From Clostridia bacterium (GTDB taxonomy: Bacteria; Bacillota_A; Clostridia; Christensenellales; Aristaeellaceae), in assembly GCA_017509065.1 (NCBI GenBank), contig JAFWQM010000081.1, forward strand, positions 1 to 21,960: a DNA stretch of 21,960 nt, in the 5' to 3' direction. The notes below the pieces were generated by a model. The model saw only the letters and a list, made by a program, of their open reading frames with translations, had not been told where the DNA came from and ran no database searches. Below, piece by piece: positions 1 to 8,211 of this stretch; positions within the stretch are counted from its first letter, which is position 1, and each line of letters begins with the position of its first letter. The translations under genes and the position numbers were made by a program.

Positions 1-25
1 AAAAACAATCCGGTGGATTGTTTTT
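1..25. terminator. Perfect palindrome with A and T runs, terminator-like
   Basis: Positions 1-11 (AAAAACAATCC) pair perfectly with 15-25 (GGATTGTTTTT) across a 3-nt loop. The A run on one side and T run on the other would work as a bidirectional intrinsic terminator, presumably for a gene lying to the left of the window. The GC part of the stem is short, so termination strength is uncertain. Confidence 0.55.
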
Positions 26-192
26 AGCGGAGGCCGGGCGGCAGCCCAGGGCCGAAGGATATTTCAAGGTTGAGTGACGCAGGATGGACCGATTTATCGC
101 CCGCAGATAATTCATGATTTAGTTGGGCGAGCAATAATACCTGATTTGTAACCATTCAAATTGGACTTTCCGAATCAATTTGAAGCATTTTC
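26..192. other. Non-coding stretch with a small GC-rich hairpin
   Basis: No convincing gene is present between the palindrome at the window edge and the polA promoter. Positions 32-39 (GGCCGGGC) can pair with 44-47 plus 50-53 around a GGCA loop, giving a small GC-rich hairpin. The rest (54-192) is unstructured to the eye. The high GC of 26-60 against the AT-rich sequence after 100 suggests the tail of another transcript or a dispersed intergenic repeat, but no second copy is visible in this window. Confidence 0.3.
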
Positions 193-221
193 TTTTCATT
201 TTGGCCCGTCTGTGGTATACT
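193..221 (+). promoter_or_regulatory. SigA-type promoter of polA with extended -10
   Basis: TTTTCA (193-198) and TATACT (216-221) are separated by 17 bp, and TGG stands directly before the -10, giving an extended -10. Transcription would start near 228, about 40 nt before the polA ATG. It is the only good promoter before polA and probably serves the polA-coaE-transglycosylase-solute-binding-protein run. Confidence 0.65.
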
Positions 222-270
222 GAATTGAACAATCCCGCCGGACGGCTGTTCCGGCTGATGAGGTGATTTC

Positions 271-2814
271 ATGCGGGAAACGCTGCTGGCCGTGGACGGC
301 AACAGTCTGATGCACCGAGCCTTCCACGCCCTGCCGCTGCTGGACGCGGGCGGCATTTACACCAATGCGGCGCATGGCTTTTTGTCCATGCTTTTAAAAG
401 CCATGCAGGAAGTATCGCCGCGCTACATCGCGGTGGCGTTTGACCTGCCCGTGCCGACCTTCCGCCATACTGCCTATGCCGAGTATAAAGCGGGCCGCCG
501 CGCCATGCCGGAAGAGCTTCGGCCCCAGTTCCCCATCATCAAAGAGATTTTGGCGGATATGAAGCTGGGCGTGCTGACCTCCGAAGGCTATGAGGCCGAC
601 GATATTTTGGGTACGCTGTCGGTCAAGTGCCACGAAAACGGGCTGGACTGCGTGCTGCTCACCGGAGACCGGGACGCGCTGCAGCTGATCGGCGACGGAA
701 CGAAGGTGCTGTTCACCCGCAAGGGCATTACGGAAAGCACGCTGTTTGATTCCGCTGGGGTGAAGGAATACTTCGGCGTGACCCCCGAGCAGGTGACGGA
801 CTGGAAGGCCTTGATGGGCGACGCCAGCGACAATATCCCCGGCATTCCAGGCGTGGGCGAAAAAACTGCTGTGAAGCTGCTGAACGAGTTCGGCACCCTG
901 GAAAACGTGCTGGCCCACGGGGATGAAATCAAGGGCAAACTGGGCGAAAAGGTGCGGGACAACGCGGAGCTGGCCCGGTTCAGCAAGGACCTTGCCACGA
1001 TACAGCCCACCGCGCCGATTGACTTTGATTTGCGCGGCTTTGACGTGTCCCGCATGGCGGACGGCCTGCCGACGCTGCGGAAATACAAGCTGAACGGAAT
1101 TGCCGAACGGCTTGGGAAATTTGCGTCCGGCAGCGCGGAGCCCTCCGCCGAGGCTTTGGAAGAGGAAACAGCGTTTGTGACAGAAACCCTGCGCAGCGCG
1201 GAAGAAATTGCGGCTTTCCTTCGTTCCATCCAGGGGCAGAAAGCGGCGCTGCACGTGACGCCCACCCGCATGACCGTCGCAGGTCCGGGACGGCTTGGAG
1301 AAATAGAATTGCAGCAGGACATGCTGTCAGCAGGGCTTCTGCCGGACGAAGCCTGGCAGGCGCTCCGGCCGCTCCTCTCCGAAAAGCTGTACGTCCACGA
1401 CGGAAAAGACTTACTGCATCAACTTGTTGGTATGGGCTTGCCCCTGCCGCAATTTGCTTGGGACACCATGCTGGGGGCTTACCTGCACAATCCCCAGGAG
1501 AAATCCTACGCCCTGGCTCAGTTCGCAAGGGAGGACGCGGCGGGGGTGCTGACCCTGGCGGAAAAACAGAAAAAGCAATTGGAACAAGAAGGCATGACCG
1601 CGCTCATGCGGGACGTGGAAATGCCGCTGCTGTATGTGCTCTTTGATATGGAGCAGGCGGGCTTCCAGGTGGACGGGCAGGTGCTTCGGGAGCTCGGCTC
1701 GGAGTTCACAAAGCGGGCAGAGGAATTAAAGGAAGAAGTGTACAGGCTGACCGGCGAGCGCGGCTTCAACCTGAACAGCACCCAGCAGCTTGGCAAGGTA
1801 CTGTTTGAAACGCTGAACCTGCCCCACGGGAAAAAGACCACGCGCGGCTATTCCACCGACGCGGAGACGCTGGAAAAGCTCATCGACCAGCATGACTGCA
1901 TCGCGCCGATCCTGAAATACCGCCAGGTTGTGAAGCTGAACAGCACCTACATCGACGCCCTCCTGCGGAAGATGGACGCGACGGGGCGGGTGCATACATC
2001 CTTTGACCAGACAGGCACCGCTACGGGCCGCATATCCTCCAGCGAACCCAATTTGCAGAACATCCCCGTCCGCACCGAAATGGGCCGGGAGATCCGCAAG
2101 GCGTTCATCACAAAGCCCGGCTGCGTGCTGGCGGACGCGGACTACAGCCAGATCGAGCTGCGCGTGATGGCCCACTTCTCCGGCGACCCCGCCATGGTGG
2201 ACGCTTTCCAAAAGGGCCAGGACGTGCACACCCGCACAGCAGCGGAGGTGTACGGCGTGCCTATGGAGCAGGTGACCCGGGAAATGCGTTCCAGCGCCAA
2301 GGCGGTGAACTTCGGCCTGGTGTATGGCATCAGCGAATTCGGCCTGGCCCGAAACATCGGCGTCAGCCGCAAGCGGGCCGGTGAGTTCATCGCCCGGTAT
2401 TTTGACCGCTATCCCGGCGTGAAGCGCTTTATGGACGAGGCCGTGAAGGAGGGTTACGACAAGGGCTACGCCGTTACCATGATGGGTCGTCGACGGCAAC
2501 TGCCGGAGCTCAAAGCCAGCAACGCCAACACCCGGAACTTCGGCGAACGCGCCGCCATGAACACGCCGGTTCAGGGAACGGCGGCGGACATCATCAAGCT
2601 GGCCATGGTGCGGGTGCACGACGCGCTGAAAAAGGAAGGCTTGCAAGCCCGGTTGATTTTGCAGGTGCATGACGAACTGCTGATCGAAGCGCCCAAGGAA
2701 GAAGAAGAAACCGTCTGCCGCATCCTGCAGGAGTGCATGGAGCAGGTCTATCAGCTGTCCGTTCCCCTTGTCGCCGAGGTTAAGACGGGGCAGAGCTGGT
2801 TTGAGACAAAATAG
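271..2814 (+). CDS. polA: DNA polymerase I
   Basis: This is a full-length family A DNA polymerase of 847 residues, which fills Okazaki gaps and repairs excision tracts in the cytoplasm. The N-terminal 5'-3' exonuclease/flap nuclease domain (about 1-290) includes the helix-hairpin-helix stretch DASDNIPGIPGVGEKTA. The middle domain (about 300-470) lacks the FDTET and YxxxD acidic signatures of an active 3'-5' exonuclease, so proofreading is probably inactive, as in Bacillus and Thermus enzymes. The polymerase domain carries motif A DADYSQIELR with catalytic D624, motif B RSSAKAVNFGLVYG and motif C QVHDELL with D801 and E802. The ATG at 271 is preceded by GAGGTGA (260-266). coaE starts 14 bp after the stop, a conserved Clostridia neighbourhood, so the two are probably co-transcribed. 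Confidence 0.97.
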   Translation: MRETLLAVDGNSLMHRAFHALPLLDAGGIYTNAAHGFLSMLLKAMQEVSPRYIAVAFDLPVPTFRHTAYAEYKAGRRAMPEELRPQFPIIKEILADMKLGVLTSEGYEADDILGTLSVKCHENGLDCVLLTGDRDALQLIGDGTKVLFTRKGITESTLFDSAGVKEYFGVTPEQVTDWKALMGDASDNIPGIPGVGEKTAVKLLNEFGTLENVLAHGDEIKGKLGEKVRDNAELARFSKDLATIQPTAPIDFDLRGFDVSRMADGLPTLRKYKLNGIAERLGKFASGSAEPSAEALEEETAFVTETLRSAEEIAAFLRSIQGQKAALHVTPTRMTVAGPGRLGEIELQQDMLSAGLLPDEAWQALRPLLSEKLYVHDGKDLLHQLVGMGLPLPQFAWDTMLGAYLHNPQEKSYALAQFAREDAAGVLTLAEKQKKQLEQEGMTALMRDVEMPLLYVLFDMEQAGFQVDGQVLRELGSEFTKRAEELKEEVYRLTGERGFNLNSTQQLGKVLFETLNLPHGKKTTRGYSTDAETLEKLIDQHDCIAPILKYRQVVKLNSTYIDALLRKMDATGRVHTSFDQTGTATGRISSSEPNLQNIPVRTEMGREIRKAFITKPGCVLADADYSQIELRVMAHFSGDPAMVDAFQKGQDVHTRTAAEVYGVPMEQVTREMRSSAKAVNFGLVYGISEFGLARNIGVSRKRAGEFIARYFDRYPGVKRFMDEAVKEGYDKGYAVTMMGRRRQLPELKASNANTRNFGERAAMNTPVQGTAADIIKLAMVRVHDALKKEGLQARLILQVHDELLIEAPKEEEETVCRILQECMEQVYQLSVPLVAEVKTGQSWFETK

Positions 2815-2828
2815 CAGAGGAAAAATCC

Positions 2829-3428
2829 ATGAGCAAATATGTGATCGGCCTGACCGGGGGCATTGCCTGCGGGAAGAGCAATATATCCAAGGCTTTAAAA
2901 GAAAACGACGTGCCGGTGATCGACGCGGACGAAATTTCCCGCGGCCTTACGGCGAAGGACGGCGCAGCCCTGCCCGCCATCCGGGAGCGCTTCGGAGACG
3001 GGGTGTTCAACGGGGACGAACTGAACCGCCGGGCACTTTCTGATATTGTTTTCAGTGACCCGAAGGAACGGGACGCGCTGAACGCCATTCTGCACCCCAT
3101 GGTGCTGTCCGAAATCCACCGGCAGATGGACGAAACGAATGGGCCGGTGGTCATGGATGTGCCGCTTTTATTCGAGGTCGGCATGGATTCCTGGTGCCAG
3201 GAAATCTGGTGCGCCTACGTGCCGCAGAAAGAGCAAATTCGCCGAGTGCGCAAGCGGGGAGCGATCACTTTTAAAGAAGCCCTGCGCCGCATTCATTCCC
3301 AGATGCCCGTGATGGAAAAAAGAAAACGCGCTGACCATGTGATCCGCACGGAGGGTTCCAAGACTGAAAGCGCCGAAATCGCGCTGGGCCTTTGGCGGGA
3401 CGCGGTGAAGCGGCTGGAAGCGAAATAA
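2829..3428 (+). CDS. coaE: Dephospho-CoA kinase
   Basis: A 199-residue P-loop kinase that phosphorylates the 3'-hydroxyl of dephospho-CoA, the last step of coenzyme A synthesis, in the cytoplasm. The Walker A motif lies at residues 10-17 (GGIACGKS) inside the family signature IGLTGGIACGKS. It is followed by VIDADEISR, and the lid/CoA region contains LHPMVLSEI and VMDVPLLFE, all typical of CoaE. Length is normal for the family (about 195-210). The start at 2829 has AGAGG 8-12 nt upstream and sits 14 bp after the polA stop. The next gene begins 21 bp after this one ends, so it lies in the middle of the polA operon. Confidence 0.95.
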   Translation: MSKYVIGLTGGIACGKSNISKALKENDVPVIDADEISRGLTAKDGAALPAIRERFGDGVFNGDELNRRALSDIVFSDPKERDALNAILHPMVLSEIHRQMDETNGPVVMDVPLLFEVGMDSWCQEIWCAYVPQKEQIRRVRKRGAITFKEALRRIHSQMPVMEKRKRADHVIRTEGSKTESAEIALGLWRDAVKRLEAK

Positions 3429-3449
3429 AACGAACAACAGGAGTTCTCA

Positions 3450-4172
3450 ATGAGCGATTATCCTTCTCCCGTGCCTAACGCCGCCCCGCCCGTTCAGCGC
3501 AACCGCCGTTCCGGCCGGACGCAGGGCCGTCACGCCAGAGCGAAGAAACCGCCCCTCATTACCTGGTGGGAGGCATTAATCCTGCTCGCGCTGGTCTGCA
3601 CGATCGTGTATCAGGTCAGCCAGCTCAATCAGGCAAATGAAAAGCTGGACGCGCTGTATAAAGAGCGTCAGGAGGAACAGGAGCGGTATGACAGAACCGT
3701 ACAGGCCCACCAGCCGCGTTATCGTGACCTGATCGAGCAGTACGCAGCGGAATACAATTTGAATCCTGCCTATGTGTCGGCCATCATCAAGCAGGAAAGC
3801 AACTACGACCCGCGGGCGCTGAGCAGCAAAGGCGCGATGGGACTGATGCAGTTCATGCCGGATACCTTCGACTGGGTCGCGCCGAACTGCGGCATCAAAA
3901 AAACAGACCTGGACGCGGTGTACGAGCCGGAAAACGCCATCAAAATGGGCTGCTACCTGCTTCGCTACATCATCAAACAAATCGGCACTGACGACCCGAT
4001 CCTGGTAGCCTGCGCCTATCACGCTGGCTGGGGCGTGATTCCCACCTGGATACAAAATAATTCTTCCAACGGCAGAACCCTGAAAATCTCTGAAATCCCC
4101 AAATCCGATACGCAGACTTACGCGGGAAGGGTGGTGAACTCGTATGCGATCTACTTGCAGCACTACTACTAA
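3450..4172 (+). CDS. Membrane-anchored lytic transglycosylase (SLT domain)
   Basis: A 240-residue protein that probably cleaves the MurNAc-GlcNAc bond of peptidoglycan to form anhydro ends. Residues 1-35 are Pro/Arg-rich and cytoplasmic. One membrane segment spans about 38-58 (ITWWEALILLALVCTIVYQV), then a charged, coiled-coil-like stalk runs to about 90, and the extracellular SLT domain covers about 92-235. The SLT signature IKQESNYDPRALSSKGAMGL places the catalytic glutamate at E116, followed by MQFMP and AYHAGWG (an AYNAG-type motif). AGGAG at 3439-3443 is 6 nt from the ATG. It follows coaE by 21 bp, an arrangement common in Clostridia, and overlaps the longest form of the next reading frame by 29 bp. 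Confidence 0.9.
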   Translation: MSDYPSPVPNAAPPVQRNRRSGRTQGRHARAKKPPLITWWEALILLALVCTIVYQVSQLNQANEKLDALYKERQEEQERYDRTVQAHQPRYRDLIEQYAAEYNLNPAYVSAIIKQESNYDPRALSSKGAMGLMQFMPDTFDWVAPNCGIKKTDLDAVYEPENAIKMGCYLLRYIIKQIGTDDPILVACAYHAGWGVIPTWIQNNSSNGRTLKISEIPKSDTQTYAGRVVNSYAIYLQHYY

Positions 4173-5841
4173 GAAGAGTGAGGAGTTTTGTCAAGTCTCT
4201 ATTTTTACGTCCTCAAATATGCGGAGCACAAAACAGTCAGTCCTTTTAACTCCTAACTCCTCACTCCTAACTCCTCACTTAAAGCATTTTTATCGTTTGC
4301 TGGCGATTTCTCTCGCTCTGATTTTGCTCTGCACCACCGCCCTCGCCACCACGATGGACGATATCCTGTCGCTGGGGATGATCTCGGTCAAAACGCAGTA
4401 TCTGAATCCTTTGCAGGCGGAGGAGCGGGAATTCCAGTCCCTGACTGCGCTGATTTATGAAGGGCTGTTCTGTCTGGACGACGACTACATGCCGCAGCTC
4501 TGTCTGGCCGCGTCCTGCGATTCCACCACCGACGGCAAGCAATGGACGGTGCGCATCCGGCCCAATGTATATTTCCACGACGGCCAGCCCTGCACCGCGT
4601 ATGACGTCGAAGCGACCATCAACGAAATCCTGCGCCTGGCGGAAACCGGACTGGGGCAGTACAATCAGCTGAAATACATCATCACCAAGGTGTCGGTGAA
4701 CAGCGCCGAATCCCTTCAGATCACCGTCAGCCGGCCTTATTACGCCGTGCGCTTTGCCCTCACGTTCCCTGTGCTGCCCCGCGACCAGGTGCAGGCGGCC
4801 CAGCCGGCCGGCACAGGGCCGTTCAAGGTGGACCAGTTCATTCCTGCGAACACACTGCAGCTGACCGCCAATGAAAACTATTGGAAAGGCACGCCGAAGG
4901 TCAAAGGCATCAACGTGTATTTGAAAGCCACGAACCGTGAACTCATCATGGACTATGAATACAACAAACTGGACGCCGCCATCACCCGCAGCGCTTCCGC
5001 CGGCCAGTACCAGACGGGTCTGACCAATCTGAACATCGCTTATCGCACACGGCAGCTGGAAACCCTGCTGCTCAATGACAGCGCGAATGCCTTCCCGCTG
5101 GACAATGCTGAGATCCGCAAAGCCATCCGCTACGCCATCGACTTTGATACGATCGCGAACACGGTGTATATGGGCATGGCAAAACGCACGGACACGCCCA
5201 TGCCCGCGGGTACCTGGATGTATAAGGAGAACCAGGAAGCCTATTCCTACAACCCCGAGAAAGCCCGCCAGATCCTGGACGAGCAGGGCTGGAAATCCAA
5301 TCCCAACCGCGACAACGGCATCCGCTACACCTCCGTAACGGTCAAGGGCAAACAGGAGGAAAGGCGGCTGCGCCTCGGCCTGTACGTGTATGAGGAGCAG
5401 GACAATTCCGTGCGGGTGCAGGTCGCGGGCATGATCGCCGACTACCTTGCCGCCGTGGGGATCAGCGTGCACGTGGAAACCGTCAGCTTCGCCACCGCCG
5501 CTTCCAGGCTGCAGGCCAGGAACTATGACATGGCAATCGCCGCTTTTCAGATGGACGTGGTGCCTGATCCCGGCTTCCTGCTCATGACCGGGAACACCGG
5601 CAACTATACGGGCTATCGCTCCACGGCCATGGACAAGCTGTGCAAAAAAATGCGGGAAGAACGTGACTTCAGCTCGTATCAGCAGCTTCTGTGGGACATC
5701 CAGGATCAGTTCGCCAACGACTGTCCCTTCATCTGCATGTGGTACCGCGCCGGGGCGCTGCTGACCCGAAAAGTGTTCACCACCGTCCGCGATGTGCGCG
5801 AGCCTGAGATCCTCCGCGGCATCGAAAGCGTAGGAATGTAG
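4144..5841 (+). CDS. Extracellular solute-binding protein family 5 (OppA/DppA-like), orphan
   Basis: This protein resembles family-5 substrate-binding proteins of peptide/nickel ABC importers: LTALIYEGLF, WTVRIRPNVYFHDGQP, AYDVEATI, GTGPFKV and ENYWKGTPKVKGI are family hallmarks. The export signal core is LLAISLALILLCTTALA. No lipobox is seen, so it is probably secreted rather than a lipoprotein. No permease or ATPase lies nearby. The start is uncertain. The frame opens at ATG 4144, inside the transglycosylase gene and with a weak AGGGTGG site, and has a second ATG at 4219 without a binding site. The extra N-terminus translates a heptamer repeat. The ancestral start probably lay just before the KHFYRLL residues at about 4281. 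Stop TAG at 5839-5841 is followed by a strong terminator. Confidence 0.85.
   Translation: MRSTCSTTTKKSEEFCQVSIFTSSNMRSTKQSVLLTPNSSLLTPHLKHFYRLLAISLALILLCTTALATTMDDILSLGMISVKTQYLNPLQAEEREFQSLTALIYEGLFCLDDDYMPQLCLAASCDSTTDGKQWTVRIRPNVYFHDGQPCTAYDVEATINEILRLAETGLGQYNQLKYIITKVSVNSAESLQITVSRPYYAVRFALTFPVLPRDQVQAAQPAGTGPFKVDQFIPANTLQLTANENYWKGTPKVKGINVYLKATNRELIMDYEYNKLDAAITRSASAGQYQTGLTNLNIAYRTRQLETLLLNDSANAFPLDNAEIRKAIRYAIDFDTIANTVYMGMAKRTDTPMPAGTWMYKENQEAYSYNPEKARQILDEQGWKSNPNRDNGIRYTSVTVKGKQEERRLRLGLYVYEEQDNSVRVQVAGMIADYLAAVGISVHVETVSFATAASRLQARNYDMAIAAFQMDVVPDPGFLLMTGNTGNYTGYRSTAMDKLCKKMREERDFSSYQQLLWDIQDQFANDCPFICMWYRAGALLTRKVFTTVRDVREPEILRGIESVGM
4248..4282 (+). repeat. Heptameric short tandem repeat, AACTCCT/CACTCCT
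   Basis: The sequence reads AACTCCT AACTCCT CACTCCT AACTCCT followed by CACTTAA, which equals a 14-bp unit ACTCCTAACTCCTC repeated twice at 4249-4276. An inverted copy of part of it, AGTGAGGAGTT, lies at 4178-4188 just after the transglycosylase stop. The repeat is in frame with the following gene and codes for a low-complexity LLTPNSSLLTP stretch. It resembles the short tandemly repeated repetitive sequences described in cyanobacteria, although no relationship is shown. Confidence 0.8.
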
Positions 5842-5851
5842 CGGGCAGACA

Positions 5852-5897
5852 AACAAAAAAGGAATTGTGTTCAAGTGCGCACAATTCCTTTTTTGTT
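5852..5897. terminator. Strong bidirectional intrinsic terminator
   Basis: An 18-bp uninterrupted stem (5852-5869 with 5880-5897) carries a 10-nt loop and has A and T runs within the stem; its core is GGAATTGTG/CACAATTCC. It lies between the plus-strand solute-binding-protein gene (stop 5841) and the minus-strand MATE gene (stop 5905) and should end transcription from both sides. Confidence 0.9.
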
Positions 5898-5904
5898 GTA
5901 TTGT

Positions 5905-7287
5905 TTATGCGTCCGCCTTGATGCCCGTCTGATCTTTCTTCCAGCGGCCGGAGAAGATGAACCAGCTGCCCAGGAGAACACCGGCGATGGAAGCGGCAGG
6001 ACCGGCCAGGCCGACGCCCATCAGCCCCCAGCCCAGCACGGAGCCAAACAGAATAGCCACGGGAATGCGCAGCAGGAGGGAAGACGTGGCGGAGTTCAGC
6101 AGCGTGAAGCGGGTATGGCCCGCGCCCATGATGAGGCCGTTGAAGCAGAACTGGATCGGCACAAACAGATAATCAAAGCTGAACGTGCGCATATATTCCA
6201 CGCCATTGCGGATCAGCTCCGGGTCCGGGCTGAAAACACCGATGATGGCTTCCGGCCAGATCTGCACCGCGGCGAACACCACCAGGGAGATTCCCATGGC
6301 GATTTCGATGCCCACCCACAGGCTCTTCTTCGCCCGGTCGTACAGCTGCGCGCCGATATTCTGGGCGGCAAAAGCGCTGACCGAGGACGACATGGCAACC
6401 GCGGGCAGGATGGCGAAGGAATTGAATTTGCCCACCACGCCTACGGCTGCGGAAGCGGTGTAACCGCCGATAACGTTGACCAGGCTGGTCATCACCAGGA
6501 AAGAAATGTTCACGATGATGCTCTGAATGGAGGAGGGAATGCCCAGCTTGATCATCAGCCTCATCTTTTGTCTCTGAATGCGGAAGGACTTGAACTTGAA
6601 ATCAAAGATGAATTTGTTCCTGCCCAGATACCAGGCGGCCAGCAGCAGGCTGATGGCCTGGGCGATCACCGTGGCCCAGGCCGCGCCGGCGGCGCCGAGC
6701 CCTATGCCCTTCACCAGCCACAGGTCCAGCATTACATTCACCAGGCAGGCGATGCCCACGAAAATCAGGGGACGTACCGAATCGCCCAGGCCGCGCTGGA
6801 TGGAAGACACGGCGTTATACCCGAAGATGAACAGCGTGCCGGCGAGGCAGATATTCAGGTAGGTTTTCGCATGCTCGAACGCTTCCGGGGGCGTGTTCAG
6901 CAGATGCAGCAGCGGCCCTGCCAGCGCCAGCATGATCACCATCAGCGCCACGCCTACGATGATCATCAAGGTGAACATCGTGCCCACGGTTTCGGAGGCG
7001 TCCTTCTGCTTCTTCGCGCCCACGTACTGGCCCACCATCACCGTACCGGAAACCGTAAGGCCGCTCACCATCATGGCCACCAGATGCGTAATCTGGCTGC
7101 CGATGTTTACGCCGGACAGGATCTGGGCGCTGAGCACCGGATCAGGGTCGGCGTAGTTGCCCACCACCAGCATGTCCACCGCGCCGTAAAGCGCCTGCAA
7201 TATATTGGAAAGAAGGAAAGGCAGGGAGAACTTGATCATGCTTCGGGCGATCGGGCCCTGGGTGAAATCCCGCTGCATTTTGCTCAT
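5905..7287 (-). CDS. MATE family multidrug/cation antiporter
   Basis: A 460-residue polytopic membrane protein of the MATE (NorM/DinF-like) superfamily, which exports drugs or metabolites in exchange for Na+ or H+. About twelve hydrophobic segments are visible in two similar halves. Family-like stretches include SLPFLLSNILQALYGAVDMLVVG near the N-terminus, VSGTVMVGQYVGAKK, and in the second half FAAQNIGAQLYDRAKKS. The substrate cannot be told from sequence. The start at 7287 has AGGAGAGG (7294-7301) 6 nt upstream. A longer frame to 7335 is rejected because it would begin upstream of the predicted transcription start. The gene lies downstream of the diguanylate cyclase on the same strand, with its own promoter in the gap, and ends at a shared terminator. 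Confidence 0.92.
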   Translation of the reverse strand: MSKMQRDFTQGPIARSMIKFSLPFLLSNILQALYGAVDMLVVGNYADPDPVLSAQILSGVNIGSQITHLVAMMVSGLTVSGTVMVGQYVGAKKQKDASETVGTMFTLMIIVGVALMVIMLALAGPLLHLLNTPPEAFEHAKTYLNICLAGTLFIFGYNAVSSIQRGLGDSVRPLIFVGIACLVNVMLDLWLVKGIGLGAAGAAWATVIAQAISLLLAAWYLGRNKFIFDFKFKSFRIQRQKMRLMIKLGIPSSIQSIIVNISFLVMTSLVNVIGGYTASAAVGVVGKFNSFAILPAVAMSSSVSAFAAQNIGAQLYDRAKKSLWVGIEIAMGISLVVFAAVQIWPEAIIGVFSPDPELIRNGVEYMRTFSFDYLFVPIQFCFNGLIMGAGHTRFTLLNSATSSLLLRIPVAILFGSVLGWGLMGVGLAGPAASIAGVLLGSWFIFSGRWKKDQTGIKADA

Positions 7288-7323
7288 GTTGATCCTCTCC
7301 TGTACAATGAAATATACGCTTTT

Positions 7324-7352
7324 ATCATATATCATACAAAAGGAAAAAACAA
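7324..7352 (-). promoter_or_regulatory. SigA-type promoter of the MATE gene
   Basis: On the minus strand, TTGTTT (7352-7347) and TATGAT (7329-7324) are separated by 17 bp in an AT-rich gap. The start point would be near 7317, about 30 nt before the MATE ATG. This supports the start at 7287 rather than 7335. Confidence 0.65.
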
Positions 7353-7376
7353 TCCCTTAACGATATATATGACGAA

Positions 7377-8183
7377 TTAATTAAAAGCTTTCGCCGCTTT
7401 GATGGCGCGCTTGTTTTCATACATCAACTGATCCGCCTGGGCGAAAAGCGCCTCCAGATCATAGTCCGCTTCACCGTACGCAAAGCCGCAGGCGATCACG
7501 CAGTCGACGCCGTCCTCCCTTTGGTTCAGCTCCCTGAGCCCTTCCTCCCAGTCCCGGCGCAGCTGCTCCGCTTCCGCCCGTGTCACGTGGAGGGCCACCA
7601 CGATGAACTCATCCCCGCCCACCCGAAAGGGGATCACATTGCGCTTTTCGATCCGGCGCAGGCTTTCGGCGGCTTTCCGGATCAGCTTATCTCCGGCTTC
7701 ATGGCCGTATGTATCGTTCATATGTTTCAGGTTGTTCACGTCCATGTTAAAAACGGCGATGGCGTCCTGACCATGGAACAGGGTTTTTTTCAATTCCATG
7801 AACTTGCCCTTGTTATACAAGCCGGTCAGCCCGTCATGGTCCTTTTCCACCTTCAGGTCCTTTGAGTAATCCGTGATTTCCCGATACATATCCATGTAAA
7901 GGCTGGTATCCACCAGATGATGGATCTGGAGCAGGCGGCCATTCTCTGAAAACGTGGAGGTAATGACCATATAGGTTATCCCATTGCTGGAGCGCATCAG
8001 CAAATCCCAGGCTTCTGCCCGCTGCCCTTCCCGCGGCTTTGGGCAGGCCGCGGCCCAGTTGGTTTTTCCCTGTCTGATAAAGGCGGTTTTCTCATCCTCA
8101 TAGAGCACTTCGCCGGATGGGCCGGTGATCAGAATACCGCTGATGTCATCCCTGAAAAAACGAAGAATGATGCTGTCGAACAA
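7377..8183 (-). CDS. Diguanylate cyclase with N-terminal PAS-like sensor region
   Basis: A 268-residue cytoplasmic protein with a C-terminal GGDEF domain that would join two GTP into cyclic di-GMP. The domain begins at DHDGLTGLYNKGKF (about residue 115), has FNMDVNNLKHMNDTYGHEAGD for metal and substrate binding, and an intact RVGGDEFIV with GGDEF at 189-193. The position of the inhibitory RxxD site, five residues before GGDEF, reads KRNV, so product inhibition at that site is unlikely. The N-terminal ~110 residues contain ISGILITGPSGEVLYEDE and look like a compact PAS sensor; the ligand is unknown. There is no membrane segment. The start is TTG at 8183 with GGAGG (8191-8195) 7 nt upstream. 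It precedes the MATE gene by about 90 bp. Confidence 0.88.
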   Translation of the reverse strand: MFDSIILRFFRDDISGILITGPSGEVLYEDEKTAFIRQGKTNWAAACPKPREGQRAEAWDLLMRSSNGITYMVITSTFSENGRLLQIHHLVDTSLYMDMYREITDYSKDLKVEKDHDGLTGLYNKGKFMELKKTLFHGQDAIAVFNMDVNNLKHMNDTYGHEAGDKLIRKAAESLRRIEKRNVIPFRVGGDEFIVVALHVTRAEAEQLRRDWEEGLRELNQREDGVDCVIACGFAYGEADYDLEALFAQADQLMYENKRAIKAAKAFN

Positions 8184-8211
8184 AGCTATACCTCCAATCT
8201 GCTGAGTGCCG

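Noticed and set aside
4279..5874. 531-codon minus-strand frame opposite the solute-binding protein
   Set aside because: Antisense shadow with no recognisable domain, and it would begin inside the bidirectional terminator.
5875..7380. 501-codon plus-strand frame opposite the MATE gene
   Set aside because: Composition is His/Gln-rich with no family signature, typical of antisense frames in GC-rich DNA; the minus-strand MATE protein explains the region and has promoter and ribosome binding site.
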